Source of the DNA: Pinguiococcus pyrenoidosus
Taxonomy: Eukaryota > Sar > Pinguiophyceae > Pinguiochrysidales > Pinguiochrysidaceae
Length of the DNA: 64,000 nucleotides
Assembly (NCBI GenBank): GCA_019677205.1
Contig: JAAMXY010000718.1
Location: 1-64,000, forward strand
Direction: 5' to 3'
The notes beneath the pieces are model-generated. The model saw nothing but the letters and a program-made list of their open reading frames with translations, made no database searches and had not been told where the DNA came from. Below, piece by piece: positions 1 to 9,643 of this stretch. How positions within the stretch are numbered: the stretch's first letter is position 1; each line of letters starts with the position of its first letter. Both the position numbers and the translations under genes were made by a program.

Positions 1-88
1 TCGTGCCATCACGACTTACTGTGCTGTCCTGGTCCTTCTCCCCGCACCCGCGCCGGCGACCTCTTCCTTTCCTTGTTCTGCTCGTCAC

Positions 89-1225
89 TCACTTCAGCAC
101 ACCCCTCAATGCTCCTCTACTGACGCATTCTCCATCCTCCCTCGAAACTTCTTCCGCCGCTCTGATGGTCGACGACATCCGCTGTTGGACTCCCCTCTCG
201 TACCCTGGCACGGAGCCCTCCGAACTCCATCGGCCGAGCCTCATGATGAGGTCCGTGCTGGCTCCAGTAGCGCGAAGAGCATTGCAGCCTCCGATCCGGA
301 AGGAGTGGAGCCCGTAGCGGCCCTCGTCGGGATTCTCCAGCTCATGGGCGACTGCGTATCGACGAAGGGCCTCTTTCACATCTTTGTCGAACCTTTCGGC
401 GGTAATCCATTTCCCGCTGAGGTCCACAAAGAATGGCTGCGGGCCCTCGGACCGGAGTCCTCGCTCGGCTAGCTGTAGCTCGTAAGCCCTTACTCTGCTG
501 GCCGCGTTGACTGGGCCATCCCCGAACGGAAAGAGGATCGGACAGCAGCCCCATTTTTTCCGGAACTGGTCTGCTTTGGAGGCTGGAGGGGCCATCACGA
601 GCGACCAGCCTTCCCCGGCCGTCCTCAGCAACGCCGTTGTCATTGTGCCTTCCCTTCCGACGGGGTCCCAGATTTTCCAGCTTTCCGTCGACAGCTGTAC
701 ATTTGGGTTGAAGGCGGTCCGCGGCGTCGGTTGGCAATACTCTGATCTCCGCAAGAGCCCGAAGAAGGCGACTCCCATCATCGCTTTCAATGTAATTTCA
801 TCAATCGATAAGCCCGTTAGGGCCGAGGGCGTTGTGAACCAGAACCTCAGCATGTGCACCGTGATGCCTGGCTTCGGCGGTGTGGGCCTCATCTCGCCAG
901 CCTCGAAACGGGTTCGATCGCGTCCTTTGAGAACCGCTCTTGCTTCGTCCCAATTGACTTCGAAGCCGACACTCGATTCGGCGGCTAGCCCTTGTGCCAC
1001 ATCTGATGCGTATCCCATTAGTGTGTTCGAAGTGCCTTGTCCTCTTGCCACCGCTCCAGCGAGGAACTGCACGAAAAGTGCCATGGTTCTGCCGTTTGCT
1101 TTCGGATCTTTCGTGATCGGGTCGGCGAGCTCGACGGCTTCCGTGAACCTTCTCCACCAGTTCTCGCTTGTTTTCCTTCTGCTCCGTGTTGCCTTGGCCA
1201 GGGCCTTCTCTTTGTTTCTTTCCAT
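89..1225 (-). CDS. Tyrosine recombinase / integrase-like protein (378 aa)
   Basis: This protein should cut and rejoin DNA through a covalent 3'-phosphotyrosine intermediate. It has the tyrosine recombinase residues in order: the first Arg in FFGLLRRSEY (R159 or R160), a Lys at about 217 (PASKADQ), the HSFR box (H307, R310), Trp333 in GRWSS where many family members have His or Trp, and the nucleophile Tyr342 in GYER. The N-terminal 130 residues fit the core-binding domain. It starts at an ATG and has no internal stop. The sequence style (LHSFRIGG...LGRWSS) is that of recombinases from algal and protist transposons rather than phage integrases. It follows the Gag/RNase H-like frame, which suggests the last gene of a retroelement. 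Activity is not known. Confidence 0.85.
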   Translation of the reverse strand: MERNKEKALAKATRSRRKTSENWWRRFTEAVELADPITKDPKANGRTMALFVQFLAGAVARGQGTSNTLMGYASDVAQGLAAESSVGFEVNWDEARAVLKGRDRTRFEAGEMRPTPPKPGITVHMLRFWFTTPSALTGLSIDEITLKAMMGVAFFGLLRRSEYCQPTPRTAFNPNVQLSTESWKIWDPVGREGTMTTALLRTAGEGWSLVMAPPASKADQFRKKWGCCPILFPFGDGPVNAASRVRAYELQLAERGLRSEGPQPFFVDLSGKWITAERFDKDVKEALRRYAVAHELENPDEGRYGLHSFRIGGCNALRATGASTDLIMRLGRWSSEGSVPGYERGVQQRMSSTIRAAEEVSREDGECVSRGALRGVLK

Positions 1226-1332
1226 TTTTCCTGTCCGAGCACGACGTTAGCCCTGTTTCCTTATCTCGTCTTCCGCTGTGTCCCTCTCCCCGTCTCCTCT
1301 TCCTCTTGGCCTTTCGCTCGAGTCCTTGCGTT

Positions 1333-2562
1333 TTAGACATCTCGATCCTGATCTCCGATCTTTGCCATGGCTTCTTCTTCCGCTGGGTCCTTGTGGAGAA
1401 AGGCTATGAGCTCTCTGACTCGTTCTTCTGATATCTGCTGATGGATCAATCGGACGGCTCTTTGGGTCTCCCCCACGTGAGCGCGAATCAACCGCTGAAC
1501 CTGCTGTACGGGAAGATCGCGCGAGAGGCCGTCGGCAATATTGTTGGCCTTGGTGGAGATGTATAGGCGCTCCGCGCGTTGCAGCAGGGTGTTGATATCG
1601 CTCTCGGGCCACCAGGCTGTCCACGCGGGCGCTAGCATCAGGCGCATCAGCGCGAGGTCGGCTGCGGAAGCGATTAGCATGCCTGTGGCCGCTGCTACGC
1701 CGGGAGACGCCTCTGAGTCCGGGGCGGCAGAAGTCGCCCGACCCAGGACCACAGCGTAGGTCCGGCGGAGGGCGGAAACTGGAATTGACGAAAACGATCC
1801 CTTCACGATGACTGCCCCCATTTGGCGGCGAAAGTGTGGCGAGAGTTCGGGGGCGTCGGGGACGATGCGGGAGCCGACGGCGGCATAGATGGAGGAGATC
1901 TTACCTGTTAGCGCAACCAAGCTTGGTTGACCGATTGCCAGTACTGGATCTGGATGCGCAATAAAACGAGCAATGGCGGGCGATGCCTGGCGGATGAGGG
2001 CGGCCGTATCCACAATTTGCTCCGCGGGCGTCGAAACCAGTGCAGTGAGGGCGGTTTGAAGTTGGGTGTCGGTGTGGAGGGACTCGAGGGACTCGCGGCC
2101 GACAACTACCTCTTTGTCCGTCCGTCGTGCCACCGCCGTTGCATGCTGTTTGCGCAGCTTGGTTAGGCGAGTCGACTCCTCGGTGGGACTGGGCGGGCCA
2201 GTGCGTTTGCGGGTCGCGTTCTCGATGCTGGCCTCGATGGCGTCCGAGAATAGTCTCCTCTTCACTTCCGCTTTGGCCGAAAGATATTCGGTTCTTGTCA
2301 GCTGACCTCGGTGAAACATCACCCGGATCCCTTCGGGCGTGGGGATGTTCGCCAGAGTGGCGTCACCCGACGGTGGCGCCGGTGATGACGGAGGTGCCGG
2401 CTGCTGCGGGAGGGGGTGGGCGCCGTAATTGACGCCTGCGCTGGCTGAACTTGAGGCCGGGGTCTGAAAGGCACTTGTTGCGGCCGAAGTGCCCGTGTCC
2501 GGTGGGCGCACTGGCGTAGTCGTCGACGATAGAGGCTGGTGAGGTTGTTGGGATGTCGACAT
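1333..2562 (-). CDS. Gag-like protein with RNase H-like C-terminal tail (409 aa), probable retroelement ORF
   Basis: The N-terminal 80 residues are rich in Ser, Thr, Pro and Gln. A basic, helical middle follows (about 80-290) and could be a Gag-like region. Near residue 345 is TKANNIADGLSRDLP, which resembles the 'N-ADALSR' end of retrotransposon RNase H domains; just before it comes WWPESDINTLLQRAERLY. There is no reverse transcriptase between the two parts, so the frame looks like a fusion made by an internal deletion, or a Gag that coincidentally carries the motif. It starts at an ATG (2562). A bona fide host gene cannot be excluded, but the recombinase immediately downstream argues for an element. 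Confidence 0.5.
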   Translation of the reverse strand: MSTSQQPHQPLSSTTTPVRPPDTGTSAATSAFQTPASSSASAGVNYGAHPLPQQPAPPSSPAPPSGDATLANIPTPEGIRVMFHRGQLTRTEYLSAKAEVKRRLFSDAIEASIENATRKRTGPPSPTEESTRLTKLRKQHATAVARRTDKEVVVGRESLESLHTDTQLQTALTALVSTPAEQIVDTAALIRQASPAIARFIAHPDPVLAIGQPSLVALTGKISSIYAAVGSRIVPDAPELSPHFRRQMGAVIVKGSFSSIPVSALRRTYAVVLGRATSAAPDSEASPGVAAATGMLIASAADLALMRLMLAPAWTAWWPESDINTLLQRAERLYISTKANNIADGLSRDLPVQQVQRLIRAHVGETQRAVRLIHQQISEERVRELIAFLHKDPAEEEAMAKIGDQDRDV

Positions 2563-3184
2563 GATGGCCTCACTCTACGAATTTCACTGCAACTAGCGAC
2601 GACTCGTTCAAATCATTTCAGACCACTCATCCGCACGCATCCCTCCTCACCCCTTATCGATCCAGGTTGCCGGCGGGAAACCTTCCGGTGCTCTCCGGCT
2701 TTCCCTACTAGAATCTTCAGGTCAAGGATGGATGGCCAGAAAAGTGATTGTCCCGCTTTGCTTCGAAGGCAACGCTTTGCCGCCCAATCAGCCAACGATC
2801 TGCGTTCCTGTCGCCCCCCCCGCTCTCCAACGAAACGCTCGCGAAGCTACGGCACAGCGATTTGACCAAAGGACGGGGTGGCGGCACCACCCAAGGTATC
2901 TTCCGAGCGCTTGGGACGTCATGCTTCCCCCAAGGCTCTTGCAGCATGTGGAGAATAGCTTGGCAGCGTTGTTCCCGCAGTCTCCTCAGTTCCGAAGTGC
3001 CGGGAACGCGGGAGTCGTGGCGTCGCGAGCACCGCGGACAGAGAGGGTAGCGAAGCGCAGCGACGTATCTCTCACATTCACACGTGCATCAGCCTTTGCA
3101 TCTCCTGTACTCCACTACCAGACAGCAGGTCTCATGACCTCTAAGGACACGAGGCTGTTCTCTCGCCAGACGTAGTCGCCCAGG
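2563..3184. other. Intergenic region between retroelement remnant and formin gene
   Basis: I see no supported gene here. Short open frames exist on both strands but none has recognisable domains or a credible extension by splicing. The stretch should contain the leader and promoter of the formin gene and any 5' terminal sequence of the retroelement; I found no repeat that marks the element's edge. Confidence 0.5.
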
Positions 3185-6100
3185 ATGATGAGGTTTATGC
3201 GCCGGCGAGGAGCCAGCCTCAGCCCGCGCGGTCGAAAAGGGAGTCGAAGCGAGGGTCTGGGGGTGCAGTCGGCCGAACCGCGCAGCCAGACTCTGGAACC
3301 CTCTCATAGCCGGACCTCAAGCGCGGCGGAGGACGCCAAGGACTCCACCGAGTTGGAGTTGGCGTCTCTCTCGGAGGAGAGTGTTCACCCGACGCCGCCT
3401 CCCTCGGACAGCGTCTCCAGAGACCGAGAGGATAAGGACGGCTACAGCTCGCACGATGGCTACACCTCCGTCGGCAGTCACCGTCCTCTGCCCACCGAAG
3501 TCCAGGAGCTGCAGGCGGGCTACTTGTGGAAGTTCAACGCCAAGAGCATCCCCAAGCGGCGCTACTTCGTGCTAGGCAGGAGCGACACCGGCCAGCTGAG
3601 CTTGGCGTGGACGGCCAGACCGAAGAGCCTCCAGCACGGCCGAGTCATCCGCATGGAAGACGTGAGGGAGCTTCGCGCTGGCAACGCTTCCAACACCTTT
3701 CGCTCTCTGGAGAAGAAGATACGCGAGGCGCAGGGCGGCCTGAAGATCGGCATGGAGCCCAAACTGCCGCAGCCGCAGTTGTGCTTCAGTCTGGTTCTTG
3801 TGTCGCGGAAGTCGCTGGATGTCGCAGCAGAGAGCGAAGCTGCCGCTACGCAATGGATGCAGGCTTTGAGGGGCCACATTCAGCAGCGACCGGCGGACTT
3901 ACCAGCGGCGCCCAAGTCTGCATGGACGGCGGGTCCACCGGCCTTTGCGGCGACGCCACCGTTACCACCAGAAGTGGCTTCGACCGAGTTGGGACCTCAC
4001 GAGGAAGAAGTGGTGAATCAGATTTTTGACGCCATCGAGCAGCACGACAACGCCAGGCTCGAGGCCGTCTTCGCCGCCGGCTACGACGTGGATTTGATGC
4101 ACCCCGTGAGCGGCGACACCGCGCTCATATATGCCTGCCGACAAGGCCTTAGCGACACCGTCGCCTTGTGTCTCCACCGGGGCGCCAAGAACGACCCGCA
4201 CCCGGACTTCGGGCAGACGGCGCTGCAGGCGGCCGTCGCCGCTGGCCACACCAGCTGCGTCCAAAGGCTGCTGGACATCGCCGCCAAGTCCCGAGCCGAC
4301 GCGGTGATCGTGAATCATGAAGATCCCAACCAAGAGGCGCCGCTGCACATCGCTGCCCGCTGTGGCAATGAGGATATCTTGGAGCTGCTCCTGCAGCATG
4401 GCGCGCAGGTGCATCTCGTGGACCGCGGCGGCAACACGTGTCTCCATGGAGCGGCAAGAGGCGGCCACTATGCTTGTCTCGCGATGCTGCTGGACTTCGG
4501 CTGCGACGCCGTGCTGAACGAGCAGAACGCCGAGGGAGACACCGCGCTACATGTGGCATGCAAATCCGGTCGGACCAACTGCGCCAAGCTACTGGTGGAA
4601 TCTGCCGCGGATGTCAGCCTTGAGAACCTTAAGCACGATACGGCCTACGCTGTCGCCGCCGCCGTTGGGCACCGAGACATCTGCCGCATGATCGCCGCAG
4701 TGAACCCCGTCGTGGCCGCCGCGGCGTCCTTGAGCTCCAGGACCAGGGAGGTGCCGCTTCCCAGACCGCACACCTCGGTGTCCCTGTCACCGCCGCGGGA
4801 CCGACTCCATCCGTATCAGCCTTGGGCGCCGAGCGCCGGCGCTGGCGGCGTCGCCTTTCAGCAGCTGGGCATCGCTGGCATGGCGCGCGCAACGCAGGCG
4901 AACCCCGGAGCAGGATACTTCCCGGCGCCACTAAGTGAGAGAGCCAGACCAACGACGGCGGCCTGGGCGGACGTCCGTCCTGCGAGCGCGCGGGACCAAG
5001 CGCGAATCGCGTTCTTCACCGCTAGGGGTGACGCGACGAGCAGAGCGACAACCGGAGCGAGCACGACTACGACAACGACAACGACGCGCTTCTTCCCGGA
5101 GCCTCAATATGAAGCCCCCGGCTCTGCCGACGGCGGGGGAGGACAAGACAGCTTTGTGCTCGATGGGGAGCAGTGGTACCGGTATGACGACGAATCCGGG
5201 TACGAGTACTTCTACAACGAGACCACTGGCATCTCGCAATGGGAAGATCCGCGGCCCAAGGCTGCGGACGGGCACCGGAGTACGGTGGGCTATGACGGGA
5301 CCGGGACTATGCAAGGTCTGGCCGGATCCAACTCGGGCGGTTCCGAACGAGAGAGAGGGCGCAGCGCCTTGGGAGCGAGAGAAAGTGTCGGACTGCAGGC
5401 GAAGGGTGGCTCGGGCGATGACGAAGGGCAAGCGATGGCCAGAGGCGTGGGATCGTACTTTGCAGGCGCTCCTCAAGACGCGGGGTCGGGTTCCAAAACA
5501 GTGGGAGATGGTAGGGGTTCAGCGTTCAAAGCGACGCTTGGTGGACTAGGAGCAGCGTCGAAGACCGCGGCCAAAGACGGGGATCTAGACGTGAGCGCCA
5601 TTGCCAAAGACACTGGCGACGGCATCGTGATGAAAGCGGTGGAAGCTGCAAAGGCGAAAGGAAGTCGCAACTCGGACGCGGACTCCAAAGCAGAGAGCGA
5701 AGTGAAGCGAGCAGAGACATCGCAAGCAGCCGACGCCAAGCTTTCGGCAAGCCCGAAAGAGAGCGAGCGGAAGCCCGTCGACCACAAGTACGAGAAGTTT
5801 CGCAAGATGCTACAAGCCGGGGTGCCTACGGCGGCCGTGGCCAACAAGATGCGATTGGCGGGGCTGGATCCAGACCCTCTCGTGAGCAGCTTCACTCCTA
5901 CTCATGCGGCCAAGGCTACCGCGGCGAACTCAGCGTCGTCGCCCAGAAAGAAAGGAAGCCTCCCCGATAAACCCGAGTACGAGAAGTTTAGGAAGATGCT
6001 CAAGGCTGGCGTGCCCAAGCAGGCGGTCATAGCCAAGATGCGGTCCGAAGGCGCCGACGCCTCCCCGCTAGAAGACGATGCGGAGACCGGCGCGGCTTCC

Positions 6101-7537
6101 AAGAAGCCAACGCCGCGGCGGTCATCCCCTAAGAAAGGCCTTCCCGATGATCCCAAGTACGACAAGTACCGCAAGATGCTGAAGGCCGGCGTGCCCCGGG
6201 CAGCGGTTGCGGCGAAGATGAAGACGGAAGGTCTCGATGCGTCTTGCTTCATGGATGACGACGCGTCCCCGTCCTCCCGCCGCGAGGGCCGCCAGAACAA
6301 GCTCGTCAACATCCACTGGAAACCAGTGGACGACCTCCCGCCGGAGCGCTTGCGGAAGAGCGTGTGGGCCAATAGCGAAGGAGATCCCGACCTCGAGAAC
6401 GACGATATCGAGGCACTGGAGAGCCTCTTCTCCACGAAGTCCGCCAAGGTGGATAAGGCCTCAGCAACCAAGAGGACGGGCTCACGATCGAGCGGCAGCG
6501 GAAAGAGACTCCTGGATGGTCGGAGGATCAACAACATCGAGATCGGACTGGCGCGATTCAAGGCCTTCAGCAGCTACAACGAGCTTTGCGAGTGTGTCGT
6601 TCGCCAGGACTTTTCTCGCCTCGACATCGACAGCGTCAGCACGTTGATCAGCATGCTGCCAACCGATCAAGAAATCCAAATGATGCGCAGGGTGCCCAAG
6701 GACGACGTCGCGGACCTTGGCAAGGCCGAGCAGTGGTTCTACTGCATCGCCTCTGCCTACCCGAGATTTGGCTCCAAGCTGCGCACCTTCAAGACCATCT
6801 CGTGCTTCGACGAGAATCGCGCACAATGCACGCGAGACATCTCGCTGGTGCAGGATGCCAGCGACACAATCCTGGAGAGCTCGTCTTTCGCGGTGATTTT
6901 GCAGCGGCTACTCGCGGTTGGTAACATTCTCAACGAAGGGACCTACCGTGGAAACGCCACGTCCATCTCCTTGGACTCCTTGCTGAGCGTAACGACGACC
7001 AAGGGGGCGGACCGAAAGACGACGGTCTTGGACTACGTGGTACGACGTTGCTTGGACAAGAACGAGGTACGCGTGCTGTCCTTCGCCGACGACTTTCAGG
7101 GCCCCGTGCAGGACGCCGCCCGGTTGAGCGTGTCGGAGATGAAGGCCGAAGTTGCGAGGCTGAAGGAAGGCGTGGCAGCGGCCGAGCGCCTCGTGAAAGC
7201 CCTAAAGGACGGCAATGAAGTCGCAGAGCTGGATCAGGAGTTCATCCAGAAGACGGAGGCCTTCTGTGAAGCCAAGGCTGCTGAGGTTGACCTTCTCGAT
7301 CAGCGAATGCAGACTGCGGAAAGCCGGGGCCTCGAGTTGGTGGAATACTTTGCCGAAGAGCCCCGCGTTGAGCGCATACCGGACGTGTTCAAGACCCTGA
7401 GACAGTTCCTTACAGCGTTCCGAGCTTCCGTGGACAAGTGCAAACGCCAGATCAAGAGCGAAGAAAGGAAGAAGCGGCAGAAGGACACACAGAAAGATGG
7501 GAAGGAAAGCTCTCGAGGGAGCCGCACGAAGAGATAG
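3185..7537 (+). CDS. Multidomain formin: PH, ankyrin repeats, WW, three WASHC3-like motifs, FH2 (1450 aa)
   Basis: Formins nucleate and processively elongate actin filaments through a dimeric FH2 domain. Domains in order: a PH domain at about 108-235 (starts GYLWKFNAKSIPKRRYFVL), ankyrin repeats at about 270-505, a Thr-rich linker, a WW domain at about 657-690 (two Trp, SGYEYFYNETTG), a Lys/Ser-rich linker, then three near-identical motifs of about 32 residues starting at 868, 931 and 991 (KYEKFRKMLxAGVP..AV..KM) that resemble the conserved motif of WASHC3/CCDC53. The FH2 domain runs from about 1040 to 1425 (GRRINNIEIGLARF; LAVGNILNEGTYRGNA). A basic tail ends the protein. No proline-rich FH1 segment is visible. 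PH suggests membrane recruitment. One open frame, no introns seen; ATG at 3185 chosen because it precedes the PH domain in a Ser/Thr-rich leader. Confidence 0.92.
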   Translation: MMRFMRRRGASLSPRGRKGSRSEGLGVQSAEPRSQTLEPSHSRTSSAAEDAKDSTELELASLSEESVHPTPPPSDSVSRDREDKDGYSSHDGYTSVGSHRPLPTEVQELQAGYLWKFNAKSIPKRRYFVLGRSDTGQLSLAWTARPKSLQHGRVIRMEDVRELRAGNASNTFRSLEKKIREAQGGLKIGMEPKLPQPQLCFSLVLVSRKSLDVAAESEAAATQWMQALRGHIQQRPADLPAAPKSAWTAGPPAFAATPPLPPEVASTELGPHEEEVVNQIFDAIEQHDNARLEAVFAAGYDVDLMHPVSGDTALIYACRQGLSDTVALCLHRGAKNDPHPDFGQTALQAAVAAGHTSCVQRLLDIAAKSRADAVIVNHEDPNQEAPLHIAARCGNEDILELLLQHGAQVHLVDRGGNTCLHGAARGGHYACLAMLLDFGCDAVLNEQNAEGDTALHVACKSGRTNCAKLLVESAADVSLENLKHDTAYAVAAAVGHRDICRMIAAVNPVVAAAASLSSRTREVPLPRPHTSVSLSPPRDRLHPYQPWAPSAGAGGVAFQQLGIAGMARATQANPGAGYFPAPLSERARPTTAAWADVRPASARDQARIAFFTARGDATSRATTGASTTTTTTTTRFFPEPQYEAPGSADGGGGQDSFVLDGEQWYRYDDESGYEYFYNETTGISQWEDPRPKAADGHRSTVGYDGTGTMQGLAGSNSGGSERERGRSALGARESVGLQAKGGSGDDEGQAMARGVGSYFAGAPQDAGSGSKTVGDGRGSAFKATLGGLGAASKTAAKDGDLDVSAIAKDTGDGIVMKAVEAAKAKGSRNSDADSKAESEVKRAETSQAADAKLSASPKESERKPVDHKYEKFRKMLQAGVPTAAVANKMRLAGLDPDPLVSSFTPTHAAKATAANSASSPRKKGSLPDKPEYEKFRKMLKAGVPKQAVIAKMRSEGADASPLEDDAETGAASKKPTPRRSSPKKGLPDDPKYDKYRKMLKAGVPRAAVAAKMKTEGLDASCFMDDDASPSSRREGRQNKLVNIHWKPVDDLPPERLRKSVWANSEGDPDLENDDIEALESLFSTKSAKVDKASATKRTGSRSSGSGKRLLDGRRINNIEIGLARFKAFSSYNELCECVVRQDFSRLDIDSVSTLISMLPTDQEIQMMRRVPKDDVADLGKAEQWFYCIASAYPRFGSKLRTFKTISCFDENRAQCTRDISLVQDASDTILESSSFAVILQRLLAVGNILNEGTYRGNATSISLDSLLSVTTTKGADRKTTVLDYVVRRCLDKNEVRVLSFADDFQGPVQDAARLSVSEMKAEVARLKEGVAAAERLVKALKDGNEVAELDQEFIQKTEAFCEAKAAEVDLLDQRMQTAESRGLELVEYFAEEPRVERIPDVFKTLRQFLTAFRASVDKCKRQIKSEERKKRQKDTQKDGKESSRGSRTKR

Positions 7538-7644
7538 CATCGCTTGCGAAGAGATCGACGCGAAGGAACTCCAGGTAGGGCGCGCCATGCGCCCCTGAAA
7601 GACTTTGAAGTCCGCCGGCAAAGACAACTCACGGCATGCATAGC

Positions 7645-9643
7645 TCAGATGGCGGCGTTCCAGAAGAGGGGCACGTCACTGAGCTCTGACAAAGAGGTCA
7701 TGTACTCGTGCAGCTTCCCAGGCCTACATGGCGGGATTGACAGGCGATTAACTGAGAAGGGATGGCCATGCGCAATCGAGACTTACACTTGCAATCCCTT
7801 TACGATGCTGATTCCGCGCAGTTTTGGCCAGAGGTGCACATCGTCAAGGCTCAGGCCCCCTTCGGTGGCGAATGCCTCGTTATGCAGCATGTCCGTGAGC
7901 TCGAGTAATGCCAGATCGGCCTAGAGCCGTAGAGCCGTAGAGCCGTAGTTCAGTCCAGCAACTCGAACGATCCAACTGCCAAGAGCTTACCTGTTCTAGG
8001 AGCACTTCCGTCATCTGCAACGCACGATCATAGCATCCCTGGCGCTCATCTTGATCGAGGCGTGCGAACGACCTTGGCGTCTGATCCTCTAGGGGGAGAA
8101 AGGTGTCTTTCTGGAATTTTCGCCGCGAGTCTCTCTGCTGCAGCTCTGGCAGGAGGCTCTGCTTGTGCGCAAACCGCGGCATCTGAAGCAAGCGCCACAG
8201 GTTTTCATACTCCGCATGCCAGTGCCGTAGATCTCTGCGGTCTGAAGCAGGGCTGATCGCGTCGACCTGCCCAAAGCGATCATCCTGACGGATCGCTTCA
8301 AGGATCTTCGCCGAGCCGTGTATGATCTCGTCTCCGTGGCTCCATATCGGCGTCTTTCCAAGCTGCCCCGCCAGGCTTTTCGCCGTCGTCACATCGTCAT
8401 ACATTAGGAAGCGTAGATCATGCTTGATGTTTCGCAAGCCCAAGTAGAATCGCACGCTGGTGCACTCAGGGCAGTGATCATGAACGTAGAGGATGGGGAG
8501 GCTCCTCGTGGCGGTTCGGGAGCTGCTGCTTTCGTCTGCGACGTCCGCTTTGGCGGGCTTCGAAGTTGCACGCTGGCGCCGTCGACGCTTCGCTGAATGC
8601 GGCGGATCCACCACCACAACTTCATCAGGGCTCCACCGGGCCTTTCCTTTCCGTGGAGAATGCTGCAAGGTTCTGAGGTATTCCCGCAACGCTTCGTAGT
8701 CGGGTGCGTGCTCGTACTCCACGGCTCGGCAAGAGTCGATGTACCCTCCGAGAGCGGTCGCCGCTTGAGTTGACAAGCCCATGGTACGGCAGCAGTCGAC
8801 TCCCGACCCGGCGCCTTCCTTGGCCTGCTTCAAGGCCTCTTCCGTGTCCATGTCGCCGTCCCACGGCAGGGCGCCACCGGACGCACACCAAAGAAGCACA
8901 TAGCCGAGGGCCTCCACGTCGTCTCTTCTGCAGTTGGCAGTCCCGTCGCGATGCAAGGCAAGGCCCATGAAGCGAGGCGTACCCGGCGGGATGCCGCCTC
9001 CTCCAGCATCGCGATGCTGGCCTTGATACGTCCGGTACTTGACCATCAGCCCAAAATCCACGAGCCGCGCCTGCTCCAGCTCAACAGCTTCGTCGTCTTG
9101 TACGTGCCAGCGGCCCAGCATGATGTTTTCGGGCTTTATGTCTACGTAGACGTATCCCTTGCTGTGCAGGTACTCCAGAGAATCCACGATCTGCAGCCCG
9201 AGTGCGCCCACTTGCTCAAGATCCATGGGGGTGGCCTTGATCGCCGCATCCAGAGGAAGGCCCAGACGCTCCATCACCAGGTAGCGGTAGCCCTCGACTT
9301 CTCCATACCCAAAGGGGCCCTCAGAGGGGAAGAGATCGCTCTGGTTCAGCACGTTCATGTACGCCAGATGCTCTCCAGAGAGCAAATTCGCAAGACGCTG
9401 AAGCTCGCTGATCTTTCCCTTTTTTCCTTTTGGCTTATTGGCGCCGCCAGTCTTGTCCAGCTTACTCAGCTTAATTACATAGGCTGCATCAGGACGAGCG
9501 AGGCGCACGTGGACGCTCCGTGACCCCTGCCAGAGTGGCTCCGCGACATGGACGACGCTGCAGGCCCCCTCTCCGAGCGCCTCCCCAACTCGCCACTTCC
9601 TTCGGATCTCCAAGCCCTGCAGACCGCCCCTGCGTCCAGACAT
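7645..9643 (-). CDS. VRK/CK1-like protein kinase fused to a GrxB-type glutaredoxin (621 aa)
   Basis: Three exons: 9643-7991, 7920-7787 and 7723-7645, with introns 7921-7990 (70 nt, GTAAGC...CTCTAG, containing a 9-bp unit repeated three times) and 7724-7786 (63 nt). Residues 15-320 form a kinase related to VRK/CK1: glycine loop ALGEGACSVV, AYVIKLSK with the ATP-binding Lys, catalytic loop YVYVDIKPEN (Tyr in place of the His of HRD), DFGL, and a substitute APE region (PGTPRFMGL). A basic linker follows (AKRRRRQRATSKPAK, possible nuclear signal). From about 378 the protein matches E. coli GrxB across its full length, ending SDVPLFWNAAI, with active site CPEC instead of CPYC. ATG 9643 is preferred: the upstream frame is AT-rich and lacks homology. 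Both catalytic halves look intact; substrates are unknown. Confidence 0.88.

Larger units (their letters stand above)
89..2562 (-). mobile_element. Remnant of a tyrosine-recombinase (DIRS/Ngaro-like) retroelement
   Basis: Two consecutive minus-strand frames, a Gag-like/RNase H-tail protein followed 107 nt later by a tyrosine recombinase, follow the gag-(RT-RNase H)-YR order of DIRS/Ngaro-type retroelements. No reverse transcriptase domain with a YxDD-type motif is visible; only a short stretch resembling the end of an RNase H domain remains. I could not find terminal repeats, and the 3' end of the element may lie before base 1. A Crypton-like or stand-alone recombinase is the alternative reading, since the RNase H resemblance rests on one short motif. 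Confidence 0.55.
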
